Below, one piece after another: positions 52,449 to 60,701 of a stretch of DNA of 64,000 nt. The notes beneath the pieces are model-generated. The model was not told where the DNA came from and made no database searches. It saw nothing but the letters and a program-made list of their open reading frames with translations. The DNA is from JAYKGU01 sp035285585 (GTDB lineage: Bacteria > Cyanobacteriota > Cyanobacteriia > CAKZMO01), in contig JAYKGU010000062.1 in the NCBI GenBank assembly GCA_035285585.1, positions 1 to 64,000 on the forward strand, written 5' to 3'. Within the stretch, counting starts at the first letter, position 1. Each line of letters starts with the position of its first letter. The translations under genes were made by a program, and so were the position numbers.

Positions 52449-53327
52449 ATGCCTGTTTCTGACGATTTCCCCACCCCCGAATTCCCCGCCATGCTTGAGC
52501 TGCACTGTCACACTACCTATTCCGATGGCACCCTCACCCCCGCTGAGCTGGTGGCCGCCGCGGCGATCGCCCAGGTAAAAGCCATAGCCATCACCGACCA
52601 CGACACCCTGAGCGGCTGGCCAGAAGCGTTTGCCGCTGCTGAAGAATATGGGATTGAGATCGTCCCCGGCGTCGAGCTGAGTACGGTTTACCGGGGGCGA
52701 TCGCTCCACATCCTCGGCTTCTACCCCGACCCCGAAGCCCTGACCCCAGACCTCATCGAACGGCGGGAAGGTCGCAAGCGCCGCGCCCAGGAAATGGCCG
52801 ACCGGCTGGCAAATTTGGGCTATCCCATTAGCCTGCCGCCGCTGGCGGGGGCGATCGCCCCAGGACGGCTCCACATTGCCCAGGCGCTGGTGGCGGCGGG
52901 CCACATCGCCCATCCCCAGGAAGCCTTTGAGCGGTTCATTGGCGAAGATAAGCCCGCCTACGTTCACTATGAAAAGTTTCCAGCAGTAGAGGGCATTGCC
53001 CTGTTGCGATCCACCGGAGCCGTGCCCGTATGGGCGCACCCCTGCCTGTTTCGCGGGGGGACGGTGGCCTCAGTGCTGCCCGAGCTGGTGGCCGCTGGCC
53101 TGCTGGGCCTGGAGGTGTACCATCCCGCCCAGTCTCCCAGCGACACGCGACACCTGCTGGCGTATTGTCAGCAGTACAGCCTGCTGCCCACGGGCGGCAG
53201 CGACTACCACGGCCCCAGCGAAACCCACACCAAAGCGACCCAGCCCTCGGCCCTCAATCAGTTTGCCCTGCCCCTCAGCCTGCTGACTCCCATTCAGCAA
53301 GCCGCCGGGGGTCTCACCCCGAGGTAA
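52449..53327 (+). CDS. PHP-domain phosphoesterase
   Basis: This metal-dependent phosphoesterase has about 292 residues from ATG 52449; an earlier in-frame ATG at 52386 is also possible. The trinuclear-metal ligands are all visible: LHCHTTYSDG (H-x-H), ITDHDTLSGW, PGVELST, HPCLFRGG and GGSDYHG. Relatives include the YciV/RnaseAM family (3',5'-nucleotide and RNA phosphatases), which is a plausible role. The gene starts about 90 bases downstream of MITE copy 4. Confidence 0.85.
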   Translation: MPVSDDFPTPEFPAMLELHCHTTYSDGTLTPAELVAAAAIAQVKAIAITDHDTLSGWPEAFAAAEEYGIEIVPGVELSTVYRGRSLHILGFYPDPEALTPDLIERREGRKRRAQEMADRLANLGYPISLPPLAGAIAPGRLHIAQALVAAGHIAHPQEAFERFIGEDKPAYVHYEKFPAVEGIALLRSTGAVPVWAHPCLFRGGTVASVLPELVAAGLLGLEVYHPAQSPSDTRHLLAYCQQYSLLPTGGSDYHGPSETHTKATQPSALNQFALPLSLLTPIQQAAGGLTPR

Positions 53328-53568
53328 AGGCGCTATGATCAACACCAGATCGGGCGATCGCCCCCATCTACGGCTACACTTCATCTAAACTTCATAATTT
53401 CTGCCCGTTGCGCCATTTCCCGCTTGATCCTGGGTCTGTCGGGTTGTTGTACGGGTTACCGCAAACCTTCTGGCAATTCATTAACAATAAATGGCTAATC
53501 TGGGTGCTACAGATTTACCTAGATTGAATAAAATAGAACTGACGTACTAAACCAAGGGGTAGCTTGTC

Positions 53569-54129
53569 ATGGGTTTCCTGCAGCGTCTGCAAGATATGTT
53601 AGGGATGAATGATGAATTGAATCTGTACGATGACGACGGTTCGAGCGATGACGGCCCTGGCGGAGCCGCCTCCCCATCTGACGGGCGGCAGGACGATAGC
53701 CGCCGCGTGCCCGACAATGTCATCGAAATGCCAGGGCGGAACGCTGGCGTGTCCGAGCTGATTGTGATGGAGCCGCGATCCTTTGAGGAGATCCCGGAGG
53801 CCATTGTGGCCCTGCGCGATCGCAAGACCGTCATCCTCAACCTCAGCTATATGGACGCCGACCAGGCCCAGCGCTCGGTCGATTACGTAGCGGGCGGGGT
53901 GTTTGCCATCGACGGCCACCAGGAGCGCATCGGCAGAAGTGTGTTTCTCTTCACCCCCAGCACGGTGCAGATCAGCACCTACACCCCCGCCCCCGTGCCC
54001 GTGCCCTACAATCCGGCGACCCCCCGTCCCACCTTCTCGCCCCCCAGTCGCGAGCAAGCCATGCTGGAGCAGCTCGAAGCCAGGGCACGTCACTCGCGGG
54101 AGGATTTGCCCCAATCAGAAGCGTTTTAA
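53569..54129 (+). CDS. sepF: cell division protein SepF
   Basis: SepF (YlmF) tethers and bundles FtsZ at the division site. It has 186 residues: an N-terminal membrane-binding helix (MGFLQRLQDMLGMN), an acidic linker and the central SepF domain (ELIVMEPRSFEEIPEAIVAL to DGHQERIGRSVFLFTPS). The C terminus is Pro-rich. The stop codon overlaps the stop of the inositol-phosphatase gene on the opposite strand by four bases. Confidence 0.93.
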   Translation: MGFLQRLQDMLGMNDELNLYDDDGSSDDGPGGAASPSDGRQDDSRRVPDNVIEMPGRNAGVSELIVMEPRSFEEIPEAIVALRDRKTVILNLSYMDADQAQRSVDYVAGGVFAIDGHQERIGRSVFLFTPSTVQISTYTPAPVPVPYNPATPRPTFSPPSREQAMLEQLEARARHSREDLPQSEAF

Positions 54130-55010
54130 TGACAGGCTTGCACTGCTTTCAGTAAGTCCTGGTGGATCGCTGGGTTGGTGGCAATCACCAGGCCAGGGCG
54201 CTCGTAGTTCTCACAGGCAAATAGCGGCGGGGGCGGCGCTCCTTCCCAGGTCGTAACCCATGCGCCCGCTTCCTGGGCGATAAAGGCGATCGCCGCACCG
54301 TCGATAAACTTAGCCGTGGTCAGCACCGATCCCCCCAGGTCGCCGCTAATCACCCCGGTGTGATTGGGCACCTGCACTTCAGCAGAGTAATCGGTGGTCA
54401 GGGAAATGACCTGGTAGCGATCGCTGATCTGCTTCAGGGTGGAGACCAGCTCGGCCTGGGCGCGTCCCAGATAGATGGCGGTGCTGTCGGCGTTGAGCGG
54501 TAGGGGCTGACAGGCATCCAGATCCTGGTCAAAGCTACCGACGAAGGCTCCCTTGCCTCGCAGAGCGTAGTAGTAGGTACGGGTGGCGGGAGCGAGGGCG
54601 ATCGCCGCCTCATACTCATCCCGATTCAGGACGGTGAGAATCACCATGTAGTTCCCGTGGCCGTCCAGGTAAAATCGGGTGCCGTCAATGGGGTCGAGGG
54701 TTACCAGGTAGTCGTCCTGCTCTCCCAGGTCAATGGCCCGAAAGTATTTGGTGTTGTAAGACTGCTCAAACTCTTCGCCGTAAAACCGCAGGTGGGGAAA
54801 GGATCCCAGCAGCGCTACTTCCACCAGGGTCTGTACCGAGAGGTCGGCATCGCTGAGGGCTGAGCCAAAGATGTTGTCGTATTCCGTTTTGTCGGGGCGC
54901 GATGCGATGCGGGATTGAATCTGCTGGGCGTAGGTCGCCGCCACTTTCAAGTACGGCAGGAGGGTGGCCAAAATCTGGCGGGGTGGAATGGATTGAACCA
55001 TGAACGTCAC
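54126..55010 (-). CDS. inositol monophosphatase-family phosphatase
   Basis: This 294-residue enzyme has the IMPase fold. Metal-binding motifs are present: YGEEFEQ (Glu), LDPIDGTRFYLDG (DxxDG) and a third Asp in TTAKFIDGAAIAFI. The usual WDxAAG signature is altered here (FIDGAAI). Relatives include inositol monophosphatase, fructose-1,6-bisphosphatase-like enzymes and 3'(2'),5'-bisphosphate nucleotidase (CysQ). The substrate cannot be assigned. It is convergent with sepF. Confidence 0.8.
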   Translation of the reverse strand: MTFMVQSIPPRQILATLLPYLKVAATYAQQIQSRIASRPDKTEYDNIFGSALSDADLSVQTLVEVALLGSFPHLRFYGEEFEQSYNTKYFRAIDLGEQDDYLVTLDPIDGTRFYLDGHGNYMVILTVLNRDEYEAAIALAPATRTYYYALRGKGAFVGSFDQDLDACQPLPLNADSTAIYLGRAQAELVSTLKQISDRYQVISLTTDYSAEVQVPNHTGVISGDLGGSVLTTAKFIDGAAIAFIAQEAGAWVTTWEGAPPPPLFACENYERPGLVIATNPAIHQDLLKAVQACH

Positions 55011-55186
55011 AGGGTTGGGTACCTTCTACTCATACCATTCCCCCCCGCTGGCCTGGCCATTCGGGATGGGGATTATCCAGCTATCCCGCTACGACTTTCC
55101 TGGTTAGGCTTGCGGATGGCAAGGCCATTCCAGGCCAGCCAGAATAGGGGCGATACGTGCTGATGCACGGAAGGCCCGAACGAGTC

Positions 55187-56173
55187 ATGCCCATCTCTGC
55201 ACCCACCGCCATGTCCATCGCTCTTCCCTTTCTGTCGGTCATCATTCCTATCTACAACGGCGAGGCCGATATCCCCGACCTGGTATCTTGCCTTTGGCGA
55301 CAAACCTACCCCGCCGCCCAGGTGGAATACTTGCTGGTGGATAACAACAGTGGCGATCGCACCTTCTCCCTACTCCAAGCCTTTGCCGCCAAGAGCCAGG
55401 CACAGGGCATCACCCTGAAGCCTTTGCAGGAAGCCACCATCCAAAGCTCCTACGCCGCCCGTAACGCTGGCATCCGCGCCGCCCAGGGACCCGTTTTAGT
55501 CTTTACCGATGCCGACTGCCGCCCCCACCCTGACTGGCTCGAACACCTGATCAAGCCCCTTGCCGATCCTGCGGTGGGCCTGGTGGCCGGAGAAGTGCGG
55601 GCCTTTCCCAGCCGCAACCTGCTGGAAACCTACGCCGACCGGCAGGCCACCCTGTCCCAAACCCATACCCTGGCTCACCCCTTTCGCCCCTACGGTCAGA
55701 CTGCCAACCTGGCCGTGCGACGGCAGGTACTTCTCCAGGCAGGGCTGTTTCGCCCTTACCTTACCACTGGCGGCGATGCGGATTTGTGCTGGCGGGTGCT
55801 GGCTACCGAGCAGTGGAAAATTGCCTTTGCGGAGACGGCCCTTGTGCATCACCGCCACCGCTCTACCCTGGCAGAACTTCATCGCCAGTGGCGGCGCTAC
55901 GGGCAATCGAACCGCTACTTGCATGAGCTGCACGGGGTGGTGCTGACGCGGGAACTGACGCCCCAAGACTACCTGCATCGCTGGGGGCGCTGGCTTCTCA
56001 AGGAAATTCCCAAAGGTTTGCTGGCCACGATGCAGGGCAAAGGCGACCCCGTCAGCTTTGTGGAAACGCCCCTGAGCCTGCTTTGTACACGGGCGCGATC
56101 GCAGGGACAGCGACAAGCTCGCCTCCCCGAGAAAGCCCACGAAATCGACTGGCTGCCCGATGGGTTAGAGTGA
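55187..56173 (+). CDS. family 2 glycosyltransferase
   Basis: This 328-residue enzyme has the GT-A fold: LSVIIPIYNGEADIPDLV at the N terminus, VDNNSGDRTFS, and a DxD-like metal site (FTDADCRPH, residues ~105-115). The acceptor loop has GGDADLCWRVL. The start ATG 55187 (MPISAPTA) is one of three possible. No membrane helix is seen. It may add a sugar to a lipid or exopolysaccharide; the donor and acceptor are unknown. Repeat copy B starts 28 bases after its stop. Confidence 0.85.
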   Translation: MPISAPTAMSIALPFLSVIIPIYNGEADIPDLVSCLWRQTYPAAQVEYLLVDNNSGDRTFSLLQAFAAKSQAQGITLKPLQEATIQSSYAARNAGIRAAQGPVLVFTDADCRPHPDWLEHLIKPLADPAVGLVAGEVRAFPSRNLLETYADRQATLSQTHTLAHPFRPYGQTANLAVRRQVLLQAGLFRPYLTTGGDADLCWRVLATEQWKIAFAETALVHHRHRSTLAELHRQWRRYGQSNRYLHELHGVVLTRELTPQDYLHRWGRWLLKEIPKGLLATMQGKGDPVSFVETPLSLLCTRARSQGQRQARLPEKAHEIDWLPDGLE

Positions 56174-56201
56174 ACGCGACTCGCGATTCATTGCTTCGCA
56201 A

Positions 56202-56304
56202 TAGGAGATTTTTGAGAATGATCCGACCGGACGACGTAGGGGAAAATGGCCATTTGCTCTACCAAGCGTTTAACCGAAGGTAAATTTTTTCTGGAAATCT
56301 CCTA
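56202..56304. repeat. dispersed palindromic repeat family 2, copy B
   Basis: The ends TAGGAGATTT and AAATCTCCTA are exact inverted repeats, 103 bases apart. The centre has AAAATGGCCATTTGC, the family core with changes. It lies between the glycosyltransferase and tetR genes. Confidence 0.85.
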
Positions 56305-56470
56305 GGCAAAAGTTCCGTTCGCGCAGTGTGCCGGAGGCAATGGGTTACGCTCACGTCTACCCATCCTACGGCAGAATCAGGCTTTCAAGAGTTTTGTCAG
56401 TCAACCAGGTTCAGGGGAGCCGGGAAGCTAGAAAGGTTTACGTTTTGATAGAAACGCCCTAAGCTGAAAG

Positions 56471-56484
56471 AGACCGATCGGTCT
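56471..56484. promoter_or_regulatory. TetR operator palindrome in front of tetR
   Basis: AGACCGATCGGTCT is a perfect 14-bp palindrome that ends seven bases before the tetR ATG (56492), overlapping the expected ribosome-binding site. An identical 14-mer precedes the GST gene at 57134-57147. Such pairs are typical of autoregulated TetR repressors. Confidence 0.8.
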
Positions 56485-56491
56485 TTTGTCT

Positions 56492-57100
56492 ATGTCTAAA
56501 GCAGAAGAAACAAAATTAAAGATTATCCAGCAGGCTGCTAATCTGTTTAACCAGCAAGGCTATGCCGGATCGTCCATGTCCGACATCATGAAAGCTACAG
56601 GGCTGAAGAAGGGCGGCATTTACAACCACTTTGTCAGCAAAGATGAGCTGGCGATCGCCGCCTTTGACTTTGCTGTAGAGCAGGTCAGCCAGCGCTATGT
56701 GCGAGCACTGAAAGGCAAACGGGGGGCGATCGCCAGCCTCAAGGCCATCGTTCACACCTTTTGTACTGCTGCCGACGAACTCCCTTTGAAAGGAGGATGT
56801 CCACTGCTTAACACCGCTGTCGAGAGCGATGATGCCCACCCGGCCCTGCGGGAACGCACGCAGCAGGCCATGTATCGGTGGCGTCATCTGGTTCACCAGG
56901 TTGTGCAAAGAGGGGTTGATGGCAGCGAGATCCAGCCTGCCGTGAACCCCGATGAGGTGGCTACGGTGCTGATTGCAGTGATGGAGGGAGCGCTGATGCT
57001 GACCAAACTGTATGGCGATCGCATCCATTTGCAGCGAGCTGAGGCCCATCTCAATGGATACATCGAAAGCCTCAAGTTAGACCAAGACCTGATTGGTTGA
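56492..57100 (+). CDS. TetR/AcrR-family transcriptional repressor
   Basis: This 202-residue repressor starts at ATG 56492 (MSKAEETKLKI). The N-terminal HTH is clear (GYAGSSMSDIMKATGLKKGG). The C-terminal ligand domain has Cys-containing TFCTAADELPLKGGCPLLNT, so it may sense an electrophile or oxidant. Identical palindromes lie upstream of this gene and of the GST gene downstream. It likely represses both. Confidence 0.9.
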   Translation: MSKAEETKLKIIQQAANLFNQQGYAGSSMSDIMKATGLKKGGIYNHFVSKDELAIAAFDFAVEQVSQRYVRALKGKRGAIASLKAIVHTFCTAADELPLKGGCPLLNTAVESDDAHPALRERTQQAMYRWRHLVHQVVQRGVDGSEIQPAVNPDEVATVLIAVMEGALMLTKLYGDRIHLQRAEAHLNGYIESLKLDQDLIG

Positions 57101-57133
57101 AGCGGTAGGACTTTATTTTTTTTGCCCCAAAAG

Positions 57134-57147
57134 AGACCGATCGGTCT
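57134..57147. promoter_or_regulatory. TetR operator palindrome in front of the GST gene
   Basis: This is the same AGACCGATCGGTCT palindrome as at 56471-56484, 70 bases before the GST start codon and in the tetR-GST gap. The identity of the two sites and their position argue for a shared regulator, the TetR protein between them. Confidence 0.8.
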
Positions 57148-57217
57148 TCGCCTGCCCTTTTGAGTTTGCTGGCAAGGGTATTCGAAAAACGTACACCGAA
57201 TCTAACTAAAATCACCA

Positions 57218-57877
57218 ATGCTAACCTTTTATCACCATCCCCTCTCCCCCATCTCCCGGCGCGTCTGGATTGCCCTGCTCGAAAAAAGCATTCCCTTCGA
57301 ACCGGTGGTCGTGAATCTCAATGGAGACCAGTTGAAACCTGATTTCTTAGCCCTCAATCCGTTTCACCACGTCCCCGTGGTTGTGGATGGAAATTTTCGC
57401 GTCCTGGAGTCCCTGGCCATTCTCGACTACCTGGAAGCAAAGTACCCTACACCGGCATTAGTGCCCCAAACCCCAGAGGCGATCGCCCAGATGCGCATGG
57501 TGCAACTGGTAACCACTAACGAACTCATGCCCAGGTTACCGGCCCTGGTGCTGGCTGAAGCTAGCCCAGAAGCTGATGAGGTCACTGCCCAGCAGATAGC
57601 CACGGGCCTGAACTTTCTCACAGAGCAGCTTGGGGATAGAGCCTACTTTGGCGGTGATGGCCTGTCTCTGGCGGATATTACCGCTGGAACGGCGATTCCC
57701 CTGCTGCATCGGCTGGGGACTAGTTTTGCAGAATATCCAGCGATCGCCACCTGGTACGAACGAATTGGGGCACGGCCAGCCTGGCAGCAGACGGGCCTGG
57801 ATGAGGCCGCCTTCAGTGCCTGGAAACGCTGGATTACTTTGATGGTCAAACGTCGTCAGCGGCAATTATCAAGATAA
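57218..57877 (+). CDS. glutathione S-transferase
   Basis: This 219-residue enzyme conjugates glutathione to electrophiles or reduces peroxides. The thioredoxin-like N-terminal domain begins LTFYHHPLSPISRRVWIALL with a Ser in the active-site loop. NPFHHVPVVVDG and LESLAILDYLEAKYP form the glutathione site. The C-terminal domain is helical (DRAYFGGDGLSLADITAG). It follows the TetR gene and has the same operator, so it is likely induced with it. The stop codon TAA at 57875-57877 is formed by the end of MITE copy 5. Confidence 0.9.
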   Translation: MLTFYHHPLSPISRRVWIALLEKSIPFEPVVVNLNGDQLKPDFLALNPFHHVPVVVDGNFRVLESLAILDYLEAKYPTPALVPQTPEAIAQMRMVQLVTTNELMPRLPALVLAEASPEADEVTAQQIATGLNFLTEQLGDRAYFGGDGLSLADITAGTAIPLLHRLGTSFAEYPAIATWYERIGARPAWQQTGLDEAAFSAWKRWITLMVKRRQRQLSR

Positions 57878-57963
57878 GTAGGTCAGCACAATGAAATTCA
57901 TGTTAGAAAACTGGGGCACTCCCTCGGTTTTCTAACCTTCGTTTTTCAATGCAGTTCTACTTA
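57875..57963 (+). mobile_element. TA-flanked MITE-like element family 1, copy 5
   Basis: This 89-base copy starts TAAGTAGGTCAGC and ends GCAGTTCTACTTA. Its centre is CTGGGGCACTCCCTCGG, less well paired than in the other copies. It overlaps the stop codon of the GST gene at its left end and touches repeat copy C at its right end. Confidence 0.88.
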
Positions 57964-58262
57964 GGTGATTTCTGAAAATGATCCGACCCGACGCCTTGGG
58001 GCAAATGGCCATTTGTCCCTACCAACCGTTTAACCGGGGCAAATTTTTTCCCAGAAATCTCCTGAGAGGCAGGCTGAGTGTAGCCAGGGCGTTAGTGAGG
58101 CATGCTTGCAGCCGACAAAAGATCTTCGTGCTTGAGGGATGATTCGAGGGGCGATCGCCTGAGAAGAGTGCAAAGACTTGCAAAGTTTTCGAGGAAAGCC
58201 GATCACTTATTTTAGATTGTTCTTAAAATTAGCTGAAAACACCTTCAAAACCAGGGATAAAC
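57878..58262. other. repeat-filled spacer after the GST gene
   Basis: The first 186 bases are MITE copy 5 and family 2 copy C, back to back. The rest (58064-58262) contains the promoter of the next gene. No ORF is present. Confidence 0.5.
57963..58063. repeat. dispersed palindromic repeat family 2, copy C
   Basis: The ends AGGTGATTTCTG and CAGAAATCTCCT are inverted repeats with one mismatch. The core is GGGGCAAATGGCCATTTGTC. It directly abuts MITE copy 5, sharing the final A of CTACTTA. Confidence 0.85.
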
Positions 58263-58937
58263 ATGGTTTCTGCACAAACGGACGAGATGGTTGCCAAACT
58301 GACTTCGGTGGATTCAGAACTGGCAGCTCAGGAAGCGCAATTAATGGCGCAGTTTCAAGTGATTCAGGAGAAACGACAGAGCCTGCAATCAGTAATTCAG
58401 ACCTTCGGTGGGCATTGGTCTCCCATGACAGTGGCTCACGAGGATGGGCAATCTGTGGCATTCTCTGGTATCGAACCAGAGCTGGGCAGCGGGCCAAAAA
58501 GCAGCCAGGTTGCTCAGGCAACCGCAACAACCAAACAGCCCACTGCCCCACCCACAGGCCAGCGAGATTCGGGTAAAAAAGGGAAGCAGGTTGTCCAAAA
58601 ACCGGCTGAACTGGCTCCAGAAGCCGAGGCTTCTACAATTCAGCAGGGCCAAGCCGATGATGAATTACCCTGGCAGTCCTATATCCGAAATGGTTACCGG
58701 GATTTATCCCTGCCGAAGGCCGTTTTACAGGTGCTGCAGCAGCGGCCAGAGGGCGTAGTATCCGTTCCCGAAATTATTGATGCGATTTTTCTCGAAGAGA
58801 CCCCCAAATCGGTGCGAGCAACCATTCGCACCCGGCTATCGAATGCGCTATCGGTGGGCTTGAAAAACCAGAAGTGGTACCGGGGCAAAACCGGGCAATA
58901 CAGCATCTCGAAGGCGGCGGCCAGGGCAACATCTTAG
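58263..58937 (+). CDS. unknown protein, coiled-coil N terminus and winged-helix-like C terminus
   Basis: This 224-residue protein is of unknown function. Residues 1-45 are helical and heptad-like (EMVAKLTSVDSELAAQEAQL). A variable linker rich in Gln, Pro, Thr and Ala spans ~60-140. The C-terminal ~80 residues look like a winged-helix domain (PEGVVSVPEIIDAIFLEETP, then a helix and RGKTGQYSISK). It may bind DNA. A family 2 repeat lies on each side in opposite orientation, and the stop codon TAG touches copy D. Confidence 0.6.
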   Translation: MVSAQTDEMVAKLTSVDSELAAQEAQLMAQFQVIQEKRQSLQSVIQTFGGHWSPMTVAHEDGQSVAFSGIEPELGSGPKSSQVAQATATTKQPTAPPTGQRDSGKKGKQVVQKPAELAPEAEASTIQQGQADDELPWQSYIRNGYRDLSLPKAVLQVLQQRPEGVVSVPEIIDAIFLEETPKSVRATIRTRLSNALSVGLKNQKWYRGKTGQYSISKAAARATS

Positions 58938-59039
58938 AAAATTTCTGAAGAAGAATTTGCCCCCGGTTAAACGGTTGGTAGGGACAAATGGCTATTTGCC
59001 CCTACAGAGTCGGGTGGGATTATTTTCAGAAATCACCTT
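58938..59039. repeat. dispersed palindromic repeat family 2, copy D (inverted)
   Basis: It reads in the opposite direction to copy C (AAAATTTCTG at the left, CAGAAATCACCTTA at the right). The core is GGGACAAATGGCTATTTGCC. It starts immediately after the stop codon of the preceding gene. Confidence 0.8.
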
Positions 59040-59114
59040 AAAGCGGGAACTCCTCAGCTTCTATCTTGGGGAAATTCCTGCGGAACTTCCCCAAAAATGA
59101 GTCTGAACAGGCTC

Positions 59115-60701
59115 CTAGATGAGAACGGTGCTGGGGTCAACCGTAACGTCGCCTAGAATATTGCCATCCACAGTAATGAGGTTTTGCTGGTCGGCTACCA
59201 CATCGCCGTTGATATTTCTGCCAACCTCGACCGTGTTGAAGTCATCGACTACTAGATCACCGGTGATGTTGCGACCCACCTCGATCACATTGACATCTTC
59301 AGCGGTGACGCTACCAGTGACATTGGTACCAATTTCCACCTCGTTGCGATCGCCAACAACTAGACCGCCATCCTCAGTGCCGGTTAACCTTGCACCAATA
59401 GTAATGGTATTGTCATTATCAGCAGTCACATTACCAAAGACATCGTCTCCACCCGTCAAGGTATTGGCATCATCGACCGTGATATCGCCACGGACATCAT
59501 TAACGATCTCAATGGTATTGCCGTCATCAGCAGTTATATTACCACTGATGTCCTCAGCGGAAATCGTATTGCTATCTTCAACGGTCACATCACCCGCGAT
59601 GCCAGACTCAGCTTCGATGGTCTTGCGACTACCGACCGCCACATCGCCCCGAATCTCTTCGGCTTCGATGGTGTTGCCATCCTCAGCCGTCACTCCGTTA
59701 CGGATCACTTCTGCCTCGACGGTATTGCCATCCCCAACCGTTACACCGCCCTGGATCACTTCCGCTTCAACGGTGTTGCGATTTTCAGCGGTTACCCCGT
59801 CACGGATTTCTTCGGCTTCGATGGTATTGCCACTCCCGGCAGTCACCCCGTCACGAATGAGACCCTCAACATCAATGACGTTGCGATCATCAACCGTTAC
59901 GCTACCAATGATGTTTTGCGCCTGGATGACGTTATTGTCATCAGCAGTTACGTGGCCATTGACATCTAGCACAATGACGGCATTGGCATCACCGATAGAA
60001 ACATCGCCAGTGATGTCATTAGCAAAGAGAATGTTGTGATCAGCAACCGTTACGTTACCTTCGATATCACTAGCTGCAATTTGGTTGCTGCTGCCGGTAG
60101 TTACGTCGCCGGAAATGGTTTCAGCTACGATTATGTTGCGAGCATCGGCATTTACGTTACCGTCGATACCAAGAACGACGATGACATTGCCATCATCAAC
60201 AACGACATCGCCACTAATCACTGAATCGGACTCAATGGTGTTACGGTCTTCCAGGCGGATAGCACCGCCAGTGTTATCGCTGAGGCTACTCCCAATCAGG
60301 GCGATCGCGTTACTACTATCCCCTGAGATAGCAAAGCCTGCATTTCTTTCAATGCTCGTTGATCCTAAAACCAGGGTACTGTTTCTATCGAGGCTGACAC
60401 CATCCTTGCCATTGCTGAGCGTCAAGCTGCTGAGGGTTAAATCAACACCGCGATCCACCTCAAACAGGTCAAAGGTCCGATTACCGGTAATGGTGATCAC
60501 AACCGCCTCCCCATCGATATGGAGGTCGTCGGAAACCATCAGGGTATTGCTCAGGGTGATAGTGTTGCCCCCGTCTAGGGCAAAGATAATAGAATCCAGT
60601 CCGGCGGAAGCGTTTGCCTGCTCGATAGCCTCTCGTAGGGTCGTTACGCCATCCGTTGCATCAATCGTATCGGCCAAAGAATCAACCACATAGGTCTGCA
60701 T
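59115..60701 (-). CDS. repetitive beta-solenoid surface-type protein
   Basis: This protein of about 528 residues starts at ATG 60701 (MQTYVVDSLADTIDATDGVT). The N terminus has the TTLREAIEQANAS motif seen in bacterial right-handed beta-helix secreted proteins (CSLREA-like). After residue ~150 it is almost entirely 17-residue repeats of the form G-[DN]-V-T-[AV]-x-[DE]-x-N-T-I-E-A-E-x-I. About 20 units are present, so a parallel beta-helix is likely. No signal peptide, membrane helix or sorting tail is seen. Export may use a leaderless system. Its role may be in adhesion or a surface layer; this is inference. Confidence 0.8.
   Translation of the reverse strand: MQTYVVDSLADTIDATDGVTTLREAIEQANASAGLDSIIFALDGGNTITLSNTLMVSDDLHIDGEAVVITITGNRTFDLFEVDRGVDLTLSSLTLSNGKDGVSLDRNSTLVLGSTSIERNAGFAISGDSSNAIALIGSSLSDNTGGAIRLEDRNTIESDSVISGDVVVDDGNVIVVLGIDGNVNADARNIIVAETISGDVTTGSSNQIAASDIEGNVTVADHNILFANDITGDVSIGDANAVIVLDVNGHVTADDNNVIQAQNIIGSVTVDDRNVIDVEGLIRDGVTAGSGNTIEAEEIRDGVTAENRNTVEAEVIQGGVTVGDGNTVEAEVIRNGVTAEDGNTIEAEEIRGDVAVGSRKTIEAESGIAGDVTVEDSNTISAEDISGNITADDGNTIEIVNDVRGDITVDDANTLTGGDDVFGNVTADNDNTITIGARLTGTEDGGLVVGDRNEVEIGTNVTGSVTAEDVNVIEVGRNITGDLVVDDFNTVEVGRNINGDVVADQQNLITVDGNILGDVTVDPSTVLI

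Larger units (their letters stand above)
56174..56491. other. spacer with repeat copy B and the tetR operator
   Basis: This 318-base spacer holds repeat family 2 copy B (56202-56304) and the operator 56471-56484. No ORF is present. Confidence 0.5.
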
